From Sphagnum compactum (taxonomy: Eukaryota; Bryophyta; Sphagnopsida; Sphagnales), in assembly GCA_965153455.1 (NCBI GenBank), contig OZ234498.1:15810001-15874000 (forward strand): DNA of 64,000 nucleotides, given 5' to 3'. Position 1 is the stretch's first letter. Each line of letters opens with the position of its first letter. This document shows, one piece after another, positions 23,801-36,654 of the stretch. The notes beneath the pieces are model-generated. The model made no database searches, had not been told where the DNA came from, and worked only from the letters and a program-made list of their open reading frames with translations. The translations under genes and the position numbers were made by a program.

Positions 23801-26000
23801 AAGTTTCCTGGAAAAAAAAAGACAGGGGAGAACAATCAGTCAGACACGGCAGTCGGTGTGTGGACTGAGTAGGTAGGTAGGTAGGTAGGTAGTTGAGGGA
23901 GGATTCTGGTGGGGCCCAGACAACACTGGCTGGCTCTGATGAGGCTTTTGCACTCATTGCACTAAAGTTTTCCAAATAATAATATACCCCCCCCCCCCCC
24001 TCCCCCCCTTCTTACAAGCATCGGACGGTTATTAAAAATTGGGAAGGGACCCGGTGGTTATCATCTATAGGAAGGCTTTGCATTAAAATTATTTTTTCTT
24101 TTTTTATTTATTGGAAAATTTGGTGAATTTTACAATAGCCATTTTCTTTTTTAAAAAATTCTTGTATGTAACCATGATTTTTTTGGGGAAAAAAAATTCA
24201 AATAACCGTCCAATAAAACTGCTGGTTCTTTAGGGGATTTGAAAATAACCAGGACAGGTGGTTCTTCGATTACGAATGATTATTTGTTTTAAATTTTCGT
24301 TTGCAAAAAGAACCGAAACTGACGGTTCTCTGATTTTGAACTACCCATGTAAAGCCCTCGAACCCTCGGGTCTTTATCAATTCAAATAACCGCACAACCC
24401 GGGGTACTTACTACCTACCCACCCACCTACCTACCTACCTACACCAAAGGGTTCTAGGTCACGCACAGTTATATAGAGGGCCTCGGCCCAAACAAAATTC
24501 AATGATTGTCGAGTGCTTGCCCAATAGCATTGTCACATGTTGTAGGGCTTGTAGTAGGCTCCCCGAGGCTCAGTCAGACCTTTTCTCCAATCCTACCATG
24601 AAGAATGAATGAGGTAAAGATTTTACAATGTACGATGACTACGGTAGAATTTTAACCATGAACAATGAACAATTTTGGTTTTCGACGTAATGAATGAATG
24701 AATGACTTTTGGTTTGCATGACTTTTTTTTCGGTTTTCATTCTCAAGAAAGAATGAATGAATGAATGAATGAATGTATGTTTGTTTGGTTTTCATGACTT
24801 TTTGGGTTTGTACGTTTTTAGCATGAAGAATGAATGAATGAATGAATGGACTAACTAGCTAACGAACGAATGAACGACTTTGGTTTTCTTGCAATTGGGG
24901 AGAGAAACCCTAAACCTAACAAGACAAAACTGGATTGGGAGAGAGCACATTGAGAAAGAACAAGTGCTAGAGAGGGAAAACGAAAGGACTTTGAGGCATT
25001 GCTCAATTGGTAATAACCACAAGGGTGGAGTGGAAGTAGCCAACTATACAAAGTGAGGGCCCAAAGTGGGTACATTGTGAAGGCTACATTATACAACATA
25101 ATTTTACCTCCACAACAAGGAAAGGGGGGGCATTTGCTTTTACACTTTGAAATGAGTTAGTTGCATTTTCTATTTCGATAATTTTTTTGTCTTCTCATAT
25201 CTTTTCATTTTAAAGATTCATTCAAAATTTTCCTCACAGTTTTTTCATGTGGTAATGGCCATGGACAAGGGCATTATCACAAACGAGTGCTTGCATGGTT
25301 ATTATCGCCTTGCATGGGGCCTCATTCTGGTAATGAATGCCCTTGTCCTCGGCCACTAATCTTGATTAACAACAAAGGGAAAACACACGTTGAGATGGAT
25401 TACTGGAGTATTATGACTAGTGCTTCGCTTCCCTTGGATCCTTGAAAGAGGCAAAGAATTAACAAACATCAAGCTGTAAAAGGTTCACGATAGTGCACAC
25501 ATTTAGAGATGCAAACTACACCAGCAATGACGTGATGAGAGCACAAGCTTTACATGAGACATGTTCACCACATTGCACATCTAAAAGAACCAAATAAAGA
25601 ACCAACTAACTAACCAAACCAAGTGTGCACAATAACACCAACAATGAATGTCTCTCACCATCATCAACACCTCGGATCTAGGGGTAATGGCAAACAAAGA
25701 TGCCCAAGAATTTTCTGATTATCGAAACTGGAGGGAACTGTTCACATAGTGGTGATTGGTGACTTGATGAAAGAAGAATGCTCACAATCAACCACAAGGA
25801 AAATGTGAACGAAAGGATTGTTTGTTTGTTTGTTTGTGCGGTGGAGGGGACGTCTTCTTCACCCTTTGGAACAATTTACATCCATCATCATTGTTACCCA
25901 CCCAGCTCCCACTCAAGTCCAAAGTATAACTAAGAATGGTAAGGTGAAGTGCCACAATCATCTGCCAGTCAGCCAGCCAGAGGAGGGCATGAACTCGTGA
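23800..26000. other. Gene-free DNA with microsatellites and a hAT-like segment
   Basis: GGTA repeats lie at 23865-23892, a 14-C run at 23987-24000 and GAAT repeats at about 24690-24860. From about 24045 to 24403 are AACCG, GGTTCTT and a right end CAAATAACCGCACAAC, similar to the element at 10.8 kb, with a possible left end CCCGGTGGTTATC. No gene is seen. Confidence 0.5.
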
Positions 26001-26227
26001 TGACCGGTTATCACTCTTTTGAAATAACCTTCGTTCCGGTTATTTGGAAATCCCAGAGTCTAATAGAGGAAACCCCTGAAGGAATAAAAGAACTTCTAGT
26101 TTTGGCTTTTATTTTAATGACCTTTTTTTTCTTCCCAAAAACCCATCAACAATTGACGGTTTGCATGAAATAACCGGAAAAGAACCGGAAGTTATGTGAC
26201 TCATTCTTAGATCGATATAGCAGACTT

Positions 26228-26474
26228 GGTTCTTAGATTGTTGAGAGCCATGGTTATATAGCAGAATTGGTTCTAAGATTGTTAAGAACCCATGGTTATA
26301 TAGCAGAATTGGTTCTAAGATTGTTGAGAACCCATGGTTTTATGGCAGAATTGGTTCTAAGATTGTTGAGAAACCCATGGTTATATAGCAGAATTGGTTC
26401 TAAGATTGCTGAGAACCCATGGTTATATAGCAGAATTGGTTCTAAGATTGTTGAGAACCCATGGTTATATATCA
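26228..26474. repeat. Six-copy 42-bp tandem array with built-in hairpin
   Basis: The unit begins GGTTCTAAGATTGTTGAGAA and continues with CCCATGGTTATATAGCAGAATT. Six copies are near-identical; one carries a 1-bp insertion. Each unit contains GGTTCT and its complement AGAACC ten bases apart, so every unit can fold. The array gives a repetitive open frame on each strand that is not a real protein. It lies inside a segment rich in AACCG/GGTTCT motifs (about 25995-26520), similar to the hAT-like element at 10.8 kb. Confidence 0.9.
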
Positions 26475-27223
26475 TGAGAACCCGCCCTGGGAACCGCTGT
26501 TCATTAGGTGCCATTTTTAATCACCACCCAACACAGGCATAAAACTGAACAAAATTGAAAGGAGGGTTCAAAGTTTGTCAATAAATGCATATTTATTTGT
26601 TTTCTTCAAATTGAAAGCTGGAGCTGAAATTTAAAACATTATTGTGTAGGTGTAATCCCATACAAAAACTGGTACAACAGAAGGACCATGACTTAGCATC
26701 AGGCTATATTTATATTTTTATATTTTTTATATTTTTTATTTAATTTTGTTATCAAACTATTGGAAAATATTTCCAAAAAGTTAGAAAAATTAGTCAAATT
26801 TATGCGAGAATTTTTTTTCCAAAAATTCCCATTTTTCCAGAAAATAACAAAAAATTGTGGGGAAAAAAAAAATAAAAATCAATGCTTAGCACTACCTAGG
26901 ATTCACTGAAAAAAAGTGAAGAAGACAAGAAGTGTGTGATACATAGCATGCATCTTGTAGCTATCCAGACCAGTCAAGGTTAGATAGGGGAAGGAACTGG
27001 TACTTGTGGCTCTTTTACTCTCTAAACTAGAATGTGTCTGAAATCTCTATGCAAAAGAAGTGAAACCTAAAACCCTAAACCCACACAGACCACTGAATTT
27101 TTGCAATGGAAATTCACTTAGCAACTAGTAGTACTTATCACCTTTTACAACTAACTACATGTTATCATCACTTCTTTCTCCTCTTTGACACAACCATTCC
27201 AGTTTGTTGTTAAAAACTTTGTT

Positions 27224-27382
27224 GTGCAAAACTTGTGATTGGAGCTCATGAAATCTTTGAGAGGGTGGGTAGTAAGTAGTTTTGGAGTTTGGTGAAGACT
27301 TTCTGTGCAATACTTGTGATGGAGCTCATGAAATCTTTGAGAGGGTGGGTAGTAAGTAGTTTTGGAGTTTGGGTGAAGACTT
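27224..27382. repeat. Two-copy ~81-bp near-identical tandem duplication
   Basis: The copies start at 27224 and 27305. Both run GTGCAA-ACTTGTGAT, GGAGCTCATGAAATCTTTGA, GAGGGTGGGTAGTAAGTAGT and TTTGGAGTTTGG. Only a few bases differ, so the duplication is young compared with its surroundings. Confidence 0.85.
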
Positions 27383-27389
27383 ACTTTCT

Positions 27390-28320
27390 TTGCAAAATTA
27401 TTGCAAGCCTCATTGGAAAAAGCTCAATTGCTGGATGACTCCCAGTTTTGGGTACAACAGACTTTGGCATGAAACTTCATTGGAATTGGTAAAAGCTTTG
27501 AGGGAGCCAGTGAATACTTTAGCTGGAAATTGCAGGCCTTTTTATACTCTCTGTATCCAAGGCCATTATTACTAAGGCACTCTCCAAAAATACTCTACAA
27601 AAATTCTACCAAATTCTTTGCAAGTTTTATGAGGTACCCAATTGGGTGGATGTTCCCAATTTAATTTTATCCTTTTTTTTGTCTTGAAATTCCAAAAAAA
27701 AAGTATTGAGATCTTGTGGAACTTATTTGAGGGGGGGAAAAAAAAATGAAGACAAAGGATTCAAAGCTAGATTTTAATCCTCGTAAGTTGCCAATTCATC
27801 CATCCAAGTCATGTCAGCCCTTTCTCATCCAGCATGTGGATGGTAATGTGGATGGCATATAAACACAGTTGGAATTGCCTGAAAATGTTGCCTTAAAAAG
27901 TACCCCAATGAATCCATGCTTTAGCTAAACAAGGAAGATGGAATCGGTGTTGGGTGGGTAAATCTATTACCCTAACATACCCGTGAGTTTATAACATAAC
28001 ACATATGTACTTTACCAAATTGGTAAAAGTTTTGATTACCCTTGTAATTACCCCCACCCAGTTGGTAAATATTTCAGACTTACCCTGTCATTATTTTACC
28101 CAACTAATATATAGTTAAGATCTACCCTTACGAGAGGGAAGGTGATTGTTCGAAAGAGGGTAGGGTAAATAGCGGGTGTATGCCAAACTCATTATATAGC
28201 ATATATCATTTCCATCTTTTGCAATGCATGTGGTTTTGATGAATTTGTTTGAATTATAATTTACTGACTATAAAATATATTTGCTTTTTTCATTAATTAT
28301 CTTGGAGAAAATGCTTGCTA
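27390..28320. other. Gene-free DNA with a TTACC/GGTAA-rich segment
   Basis: At about 27942-28170 the words TTACC, GGTAA and GGGTAGG are dense. The segment starts GTGTTGGGTGGGTAAA, which resembles the hAT-like CAGTGTTGGGTGGGTA end at 10.8 kb. No protein is recognised. Confidence 0.4.
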
Positions 28321-28329
28321 TGCACTTTT

Positions 28330-28880
28330 CAAACCTCTTAAATTTTGGGGAGTTTTTAAGAGACGTTTGTTTTGGTGTGATGATAGATATGTAGAAAGTT
28401 TTAGGCAGCAGCTCAATGTGACTAGTCGGGAAGAATGTCCACTGGTATTCAATATCCAAGTTCTTACTCCAGGACTGATTCCGCTGCGTATTGGAGTAAG
28501 ATACTAGGAATTGTATAAGCTGGGAGGCATGAATAAATTCCATAGGAGTGCTGGAGGTGATGAAGTTCTATAGGGGATTATTTTGGCTGGTTTGAAGAGA
28601 GCATCAGTCTCATGGTTTTGGGCAGCAGTGGGAAGATGTTTTCGGGAGGATTGAGACCCATTAATTTGGGAACTCCAGGATGATTCAGTGTATGTGTTTC
28701 TTGAGGAGAGAGAGTTGTGAATTCTGTGGGGATGCCGACATTTGTTTCATACCTATCAAACTGCCTGAGTGGGTTTTGTTGGAGATTCGAGGGAAGGGGT
28801 GTGTCATGAGTCAAGACTAATGCTAAGTGAAACCAAGATAGCCACCAGAGAGGATCCGGAGAGAGTCCTGATCCAGCACT
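28330..28880 (-). pseudogene. Eroded protein-like frame, unrecognised
   Basis: On the minus strand one frame reads DPLWWLSWFHLALVLTHDTP, continues openly to 28578 (PLRQFDRYETNVGIPTEFTT, PPENIFPLLPKTM), and after a stop goes on as IELHHLQHSYGIYSCLPAY and IPSILLQYAAESVLE, with more stops further on. Composition is richer in G+C than its surroundings. Stops again look like decayed Gln or Arg codons. I do not recognise the family; a retrotransposon gag remnant is possible. Confidence 0.4.
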
Positions 28881-28899
28881 GTTATGGTCTTTTCACGCT

Positions 28900-31680
28900 T
28901 ATGAGAATAGTTTAGATAGTAGGACTGAATTCATTAGGTGGTAGCCAGTGGTGATCAACTACTTTAGGGTTGATAATGAGCAAGACAGTTATGTAAAACA
29001 AGTGTTTCTTTTGATGAATTCAAGAAACATAAATGTAGATTGGTGCTATAGTGCGAAGTTGTTTGTGTGTAGGATGTGCCTTTGAAAGGTTTATTCACAA
29101 CACAACCATACACTCAAGACAAGAAGTGAAACTTAGATATAATTTGAACAAGGATCACCCATACATTTCAAGCTAGGTTTTTTTGGGTACACCCAATGGG
29201 AAGCTTATCACACATGTCTAAAGATCTTGTGGGGATCATTCATCAAATACACATAAGTCTTTCTTAAAGATGCTTAACAATCAAAACAACACATGAGTCC
29301 ATTGTATCATAAGTTCATTACACACAACATTTTTATTATAAGGCTTAATGATTGACTTAACACGATGAAAGTATGAAAAATGAATCCAAAGCTCCACCCC
29401 AACCTTTTATATACATGAACGGAGAGTGAATGAATCATTCAACCCCTTCATTTAAATCAAATAGATTTTATAATTCATAAACAATAAGTCAATAATAATT
29501 TGCCAAGTATTAGTGTTTTAGAACATATCCTTTCCATGGATGAACCATTATATTATTTGACATTTCCTTCTCAACAATTAGTGTTTTGTTCGATGTGAGG
29601 TCAAGTTGATTGACTTTTATTTTGCCATATCTAACATTGTTAGCTAAGCCATACATGAGTGCAATCAAAAAATCCTCAAACATAGGGATCATAAGATTTA
29701 TTACTTAATTATTGTATCTACCATAATATTTACCCTATGTTGCAACACATATTTTTAATAAATTATAGCTTTAGTAACCAATTTTTAAGTTAGAGTCTCA
29801 CACTTTGAGGAATTTTCACTTACTGTGAGTTCATATTTTGGGAACTTTGTGAAATGTTTTTTATTTTAACTATTGCTAGTTTATCTTTGAATTTACCATA
29901 AGATGCAGAGCCATTATGGGATTAGTGTGATGACAACTTGTTAATTTCCCATTCATGGTTTTTTTTAGTAATGAAAATTCCATATAAATTTCCCTAGACT
30001 AAATGGGTCTCAAGACCTTCCTCGTTGACATATAGATTTTATTTCTTTGTTTGGTTGCCATTATACTTGATTGGAATTGGCCATGGGGTGTTAAATAGTA
30101 TGATAATTAAAATTTTATTTAAATGCATTTTGGCATATAATATAACATTTCAAAGATTTTCAAATGTTCTCAATGTGAATGAAGATGTCAATTAATTTTC
30201 ATCCATTTTGGTACATAATGTTAAAAGCACCCAATAATCTATTAAAGGTTTGAAGAAGATTAAAATAAATAAAATATTAAAATACATTTTTGCAAAGTCT
30301 ATGATAAATAATCACATTAGAAAATTTTGATAATGATAGATTACCAAATCATTAATAACCACCAAGTTTTGAGAATTGGCTATATAAATAGACCACCAAG
30401 TTTTATCTTACAAGACTAACTTCCTCTTCACTTGAGGATAAAAACACTTCAACTTCTCAAATGTTCACATTTGATAGTTGACCCCCCTTCATTCCATTCC
30501 TCATAATACCTTTATACAATCTCCTAATCTAACATGCATAGAGTTGTTGAAAAGTTAATCTTTAAGGGAACAATGTTATAAAAGTTTATAAGTTTTTATT
30601 TTTGAAATCAAAAGTTATGCTTCAAAACTAAAAGCTATTTTGACCATATTTGAGAAAAAAAGAGCAATTCGACCCCCTCTACTTTCGACAAATGTAGCTC
30701 CCTTGTAACAAACCCAACAATGCTTAAATTTTGAGAGAACATTCTACACTTCCTAAACTAAAATTGTTTGAAGTTTGAGACAAATCCAACGATGGATTTA
30801 AGAGGAACAACTATTTTAATAAAGAATCTAGAGGATTGTTCATGGAAATCCTTTCATGAACTCCACTACAACTGTTTGCTACACACAACTTCCTTCCATG
30901 TTCTTTTGTTTGCACACATTTTTTTCCATGAACAACATTTCTTCACACATAACAACTAATTTTCCTCTCACACACTCTTTCTCTTCTTCTTCCCAAGGAA
31001 AATACACAAGATAAAACTCCTCTCACCCCAAGCTTCCCATGACCCTTCCTTGAGCTTGTTGTCTTTATCCAATGGAAGTTGTGAAAATCCTTCCCTCCAA
31101 TCAATGGCCTCTTCTTCCTACATGAACCAATGAACGAGAATGATTTGCTCTCCAATGGAATGGAGTTTAGGATGAAAATTCTTGTGCCCAATGAAACATT
31201 AAGAGGATTCCATCCTCCAATCAAATAGGATGATAATCCTCATGACCAATGGAATTTGAGGACTCATCCTTTTCCCTATCTAGGACATCTTCATGGGGTT
31301 CTTGAGTTCGATCATTGTCGATTCCGTCTGTTTGATTTTAACATCCTACTTTTTCATCCTAATTATTTCAAGTAAGTAATTATTAAGATAATTTACCGGT
31401 AGTAATAACATCCTTGAGTTCCCATTTGACTAAATCAATTCAATGGTAATAGTAACATTTTCGTGTACCATTTACTCTTTTAATATCCCCTAATTATTTT
31501 TTACCGTGTACTAATTAATTATGTAGTACATAGTAAATTGGAATTAAATTTGGAATTGCAAGAATTCCCATGTATTTTTAAATCCACATTCGATATTAGG
31601 GCTTCACAAATCCATTGGAACTAAGATCTCTGGGTTTTCACGAAGTTTTGTCGTCATTGCCACACATTATGCCTACCCTA
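28900..31680. other. AT-rich intergenic DNA, nothing recognised
   Basis: Only short open frames (up to 93 codons) without motifs are present. I see no repeats of note by eye. Confidence 0.5.
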
Positions 31681-31689
31681 ATTTTTTAA

Positions 31690-32190
31690 ATAAAGGCACC
31701 GACCCCCTTCGAATGCAAGTACCAAATTATTCTAGCTACCCCTTCGATTTTTGCTGATGAAGGTGAAGATTTAGTTATGGCGAATGATGTTACTACGCCC
31801 TCGAATCCTCTATTTATGCTAGTAAAAGAGGAAGAACTTGAAGAAGCACCGCTTGACGTGAATATTTCTCAATGGTCGTGCAAAGAATAACCATCCAAAA
31901 GAATGGTGCGCACTCAAGTTGATCATTTAGCATGGGATCGTCAATTGTCTTCTAACCCACATGCCTTAATGATCTACTTAGAATTTGTTCCTGTTTGTGG
32001 AGTCGCACCAAATTTTTTTGAAAAGTGTTAGTGTGAAGATGACGATGTTCATTTTCATTGTCGAACTTGGGTTCCCGATGATGGCCATTATCGTTGACTA
32101 CGAGGCCTAATCAACCCCCTTTCCATGGAACATTGAGCCAAATACCTAGCTCGCACCATTCATCGTATTTTGGATTTTTTGCAGTTATGA
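31690..32190 (+). pseudogene. Eroded protein-like frame, unrecognised
   Basis: One frame stays protein-like for about 165 codons with four internal stops. It reads, in part, FADEGEDLVMANDVTTP, then EEELEEAPLDVNISQWSC, then VDHLAWDRQLSSNPHALM, then FHCRTWVPDDGHYR. Codons with CG are frequent, unlike the flanking AT-rich DNA. The stops are TAA, TAG, TGA and TGA. All could derive from CAA, CAG or CGA by C-to-T change. I do not recognise the family; a retroelement gag-like region or a captured host gene are both possible. Confidence 0.45.
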
Positions 32191-32199
32191 TCTATCCCC

Positions 32200-33860
32200 T
32201 CTAAATCGTTTACTAAGTTGTAATTCACTTGAAGCTCAGGTGGAAATGTTAGTATTTAAATTCGATTTTAATTTTATTTAGGAGCCTGATAGAAGTGAAG
32301 ACTGAATAAGGATGTATTAGGACTACATCCTAAAAATCTTACAAGTACATCATTAGTGCCTGAAGATTATTCTACAAATTAATTTAATATTGTCATGGCG
32401 AAATGTTAATGTTAATTATGGGTTTATATTCCCAATATATTAGTAAAATCACATCTAATTTTAAATCTTCTTTCATCTCTTTACAACATAAAAAGGATAA
32501 TGCACTCTAGAAGGTTTACTAAGTCCTAAAATTAATTAAGCGCTACATCAATTTAAATAAGAAAGTTCTTTCCACTTGAAAATATCCAAAGGCTAATTCA
32601 ACTATTAATAATTACTACTTGGAAGTTTATAAGGATTCAAATCATTATTATTAATGAAAATTATGGAACTAAAGCTTAACAACTTGTTGAATTATAATCC
32701 ATGGCTCACATATGGCATTTGACATAGGTGAAGCAACAAATCCATCTTGTGAAGCTTTGTAACTTTCAACAACTACTTGCTATGGAATAATAGATCCAAG
32801 TATGCATAACAAAGCTACCAACTATGTGAGGTTCATAGAATGTATACATGAAACTTTCATTCAAAATCATTGTGGATGTTTCCATTGTGAAAGATCATTT
32901 CCTATCTTATTTATAAATTTTTTCAATATCATCTTCTAGGTTTGTCAATGTGATGTGGGTTGAGCAGTGTAAACCTTTTTTTGTTGTTTGCCATAGAATT
33001 TTCCGAAACAACTTAAGGTTAGTCATCAAAGTTGATGATAGAAGGTTTCCTACCTATCAATCCACAAGTTGTTACACCTTTCCCTTCTCCATTGCAAGCA
33101 TGGAAATTTCATTGGAACAGGTGAGATAATCCATCATGATCTTATTTGTTTCACAAAGTAAACATCTTTGATGGTCTTTGTTTCCTTGGAACATTTTGAG
33201 GTGACATTTTTCCTAACATTTTGAATTTATGGACTACATCGTTACATTACAAATTATTTTCAAATGTAGTTTTTTTTCAAATAAGACATCAAGTTTCTTT
33301 AAAGGTTTGAAAGGTAGGATTCTCATAATATGTCTGATAGGAAATAAATAAATGGTGTTTTTTGTTTCTAACAACAATGTGAACAAGAATTTGCCAGATG
33401 CAAAAGTATGATCTTGAAAGCATAAATACTTTAAGGCACAATCAACAAATGCACTTGCAAAAGGGGTGCAACATGTGTGTGTCACATGTGCAAGATTACC
33501 ATATGGTTTGTTGGTATTGCTGCACTTGGAGAAGATGACACGCATATTCACATGGGTAGATTTTATTGATAGGATTCAATATTTTTTGCTAGTTGATTGT
33601 ATCCAAGTTCTTGAGATGTTATGGCTAATGTGTGTGCTAGAAAGGTTGTATCAATGGCATAGGGAATGATTAGCTTATGATGTTATTGAAAGATTAAGGC
33701 TTGCCATTCAAAGGTGTCAAAATAGAGTTGATGAAAGAAAGAAAGATAAAGGTTCTATCACAATAAAAGAGTGTAGAGGTGAGTGAATATTCTGTATATA
33801 TTTGTACCATAGGAAATTTTTTGACATTGTTGCAACAAGGTGTGCAAACAAAATAGGGTG
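32200..33860. other. AT-rich intergenic DNA, nothing recognised
   Basis: Short open frames of up to 105 codons have no recognisable motif. The last part (33.4-33.86 kb) may be the decayed upstream portion of the open frame at 33868. Confidence 0.4.
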
Positions 33861-33867
33861 AAACTTA

Positions 33868-34488
33868 TTGTGTTCTACTGGTTTCAAAGGACCTAAGTTC
33901 CAAAGAAAAGTGTTTGAGGGATTATTGATTCTACCCATGTTACAAATTGCAATGCTAGATTATGTTGTGAGGCATAAGGAATTTTTACAATGTGAGGTTG
34001 TTTGTAAGAGTTTGAAAGTTATTTGGAAGGGTTTGAAATATGGTGTAGGAAAGGACCAATATGTGACTCGAAATGGTGTAGAGGTTGTTGTTGTTTTTAC
34101 ATCTTCCTTGTTTACATTAACGGCAGCTAGAAAGTGTGTAGGTCTCAATAGGACATCATTTAGAAGAATTGTGCATCGAAGGCAAATATTGGATGCAAAA
34201 CAAGTTGCAAAGCATTGTACTAAAGGGGATAAGAGAGTCATGAAAGATGCAATCTCAGAAGATGTGAAAGCCATTGTGGCTAATGGTACTTTGAAGAAAC
34301 GAGGATTAACCCAAACAAAAAAGAAGTTATTCATCATCAAATGGGGCATAAAACTTGATAAACACACGTTGCCCACTTCCTTCATGAGAGTGAAACAAGA
34401 TGTCAATTTCCCCTTGTGTGGTTCTTTTGCTTGCATTTCAACCTATGAATTTTTAACTTCTAAATGTGCAAATCTAGTCCTAGTGTAG
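33868..34488 (+). CDS. Unrecognised 206-residue open frame, possibly part of a transposon
   Basis: A frame of 206 codons in otherwise AT-rich, gene-poor DNA. The protein is basic, with a helical look: SLKVIWKGLKYG, then LNRTSFRRIVHRRQILDAKQ and KGDKRVMKDAISEDVKAIV, with the end rich in Phe, Ser and Cys. I recognise no domain. Open codons continue upstream with stops (VDERKKDKGSITIKECRG at about 33727), as if the frame were the surviving part of a longer one. It lies on the same strand, about 2.2 kb before the decayed transposase at 36655. It could be that element's N-terminal part, split by satellite DNA, but this is only positional inference. Confidence 0.35.
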   Translation: MCSTGFKGPKFQRKVFEGLLILPMLQIAMLDYVVRHKEFLQCEVVCKSLKVIWKGLKYGVGKDQYVTRNGVEVVVVFTSSLFTLTAARKCVGLNRTSFRRIVHRRQILDAKQVAKHCTKGDKRVMKDAISEDVKAIVANGTLKKRGLTQTKKKLFIIKWGIKLDKHTLPTSFMRVKQDVNFPLCGSFACISTYEFLTSKCANLVLV

Positions 34489-35399
34489 TTATAATTGTGA
34501 ATCTTGTGGGCACAAGCATGCTAAAGTAGGCCAATTGGTGATCCTTGCTCAAAAAATAAAAGTAGGTGGAAAGTAGATTTTAAATTTCTAAATTTTAGGC
34601 CCTTTACCAATGTTATAAATTTTGGGGTGTACTCACCATATTAAATAAACCATATATGGTCATCCCCAATCTATATTTTTATTCAAGCTATTTTATTTAT
34701 TTATTGCAATTTTATATATGGTACTTTTTCCAAATGAAACTATTCAAATGATGTGTTATTAATGTTTGAGTGATCAAACATATAGATACACATTTTTTGA
34801 AACTTAAATATTTCAATTACGACAATGTTAAACCCTTCAAAAGTAAGTTTTTCCTCATGTAGGTTTGGAGTGCTAAAAACTTCATTTTCAATATGCATAT
34901 TGTGTTTGTAACATGGTAAAACATGTTTTAAACATTCTTTGAAAGAGTCATAAGAATTAATTTTTAAAATGAAAGGTCATGGTTATACTTTATGTTTGCT
35001 TTCTACAAAATGGGACAATAACAACAAGTGAAGAAAAGTGAGGGAAAGTAGGTTGGAAAAAAAGTAAACACAACATCTTAAGCTTTTGAAAACTTTTTCA
35101 TGTCATATTCCATATGTTCATGTAATTTAAACGTTAATTTTCAAAGAATGTGTCTTACTTTTGAACCTTCAAAGTTGACAATTCTATTTTTCTTCATTAT
35201 TGGGATTTTTTTTGGCCTATTTTTAATTAAATGTTTATGCCCTTGTAGTAATCTTCAAATTTCTAAGGTTACACGGTTTTTAATTTGGTAAAAATTTGTA
35301 AAATTTAGTTTTGGTTTTGGATTAACATCAAAGTAATAAACATGGATGTATATTCACATGACTTTAATGTGTTATTCCTTTCTATAATAACATAATACT

Positions 35400-36350
35400 T
35401 TTGAATCCCCATAATTTGAAGCATAGTCTTGAGGTCTTAAATATTCATTTTAATGCAAAATCCTTGATTTACTTTGGAGTTTTAAATCTTGTACCAAATT
35501 TAGAGTCATGACTTGAGTCCTAGATATTGCAATAGGATCAAGGCACATAATCCTTTAATAACTCCAAAGTCCTGAATCGTTTGTTGTTTTCACCAGTCTT
35601 GCAATTACTTTCAAATGAAAGTCATGGTGTTCTTAAAGTACTGAGTCCTATAGAAATTTGGATTCCCGAGTGAATAAATCATGAGTTTATTTGAGTCATG
35701 TAGCAACACCCAAAGCCCAAAGTCTTTTGTCATGTAATAAGTTGAGCATCAATAGTCCTTTCATAATTCCAAAGTCATGAGTCCTTTGTTGTTTTCAATA
35801 TTATAATGTTTTTCAATTCAAAGTCCTAACTATCTTAAAGTTTCAAGTCCTATGCACTTATTTAAGTCTTGTAAAAACTTGGGATTCCTTAGTTGAATAA
35901 TTAATTTTGAGTTTAATTTAGTTTTGAAATAATTTCAAATTCCAAAGTTAATCTCAAATTCATTAGTCCTTTTGTAGTTCAAGATTGTCTTCAATCCTTT
36001 GGTTGTTTCAAGTCCTGCATTAATTCTCAAATCAAAGTCATCTTAGAGTCTTCAATCCTATACATTCCTTTAAGTCATGTAGAAACCTCAAATTCTTGAA
36101 CTAAATAAGTCGTGTGCTTACTACATTATTATAATTTAATTTAAGAGTCACGAAGTAAAGGTTGAGAGTCATTAGTCCTTTCGTGTTCAAGATTATCTTG
36201 ATTCCTTCAAGTTATTTTAAGTTTTGTATCAACTTTTTAAGTCAATGATAAATCCGATTATCTTTGAGTTTTCAGTCATGTACTCCTTTTGACCAATCCT
36301 CTTCATAAAGTCTTAAGATTACCTTAGTCCTAAATTTTCAAATAACTTCT
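35400..36350. repeat. AGTC-rich degenerate satellite, period about 200 bp
   Basis: The words AGTCCTTT(G/C), AGTCATG, CAAAGTC and AAGTCCT recur throughout. A composite unit (TCCAAAGTC-TGA, TTTGTTGTTTTCA, AAAGTC, AGTCCTAT, TTTAAGTC-TGTA) can be followed near 35571, 35766, about 35990 and about 36200, a period of about 195-215 bases. It lies between two protein-like segments on the same strand (33868-34488 and 36655-37800). Confidence 0.6.
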
Positions 36351-36654
36351 GAATTCTTGCATAACTTTCTAGAGGGGCTATGAGGTAATTCATTCATTGT
36401 GCATGTTCAAGCATATTGTATATTCAATTGGAAGTTGTTATTAACTAAACACCCATGCTTCAATTATTTGTAGCTTGAATCTTTTACAAGGTTCAAAGTG
36501 CAAAACTTGCAAGTGGAGGTTGGATTTATTGCATTCCATAAGCTCAAGCCCTATTTTGTCCATAAATTGAAAGACTTCAATTCATGTTATTATTGATATC
36601 ATCATGAAATGTTGGATATTAAAGTAGGATTCAACAATATGAGGGCTTTCAATT

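Noticed and set aside
26267-26542. Repetitive open frame LRLLRTHGYIAELV
   Set aside because: It is the translation of a 42-bp DNA repeat (a multiple of three), and the opposite strand is equally open.
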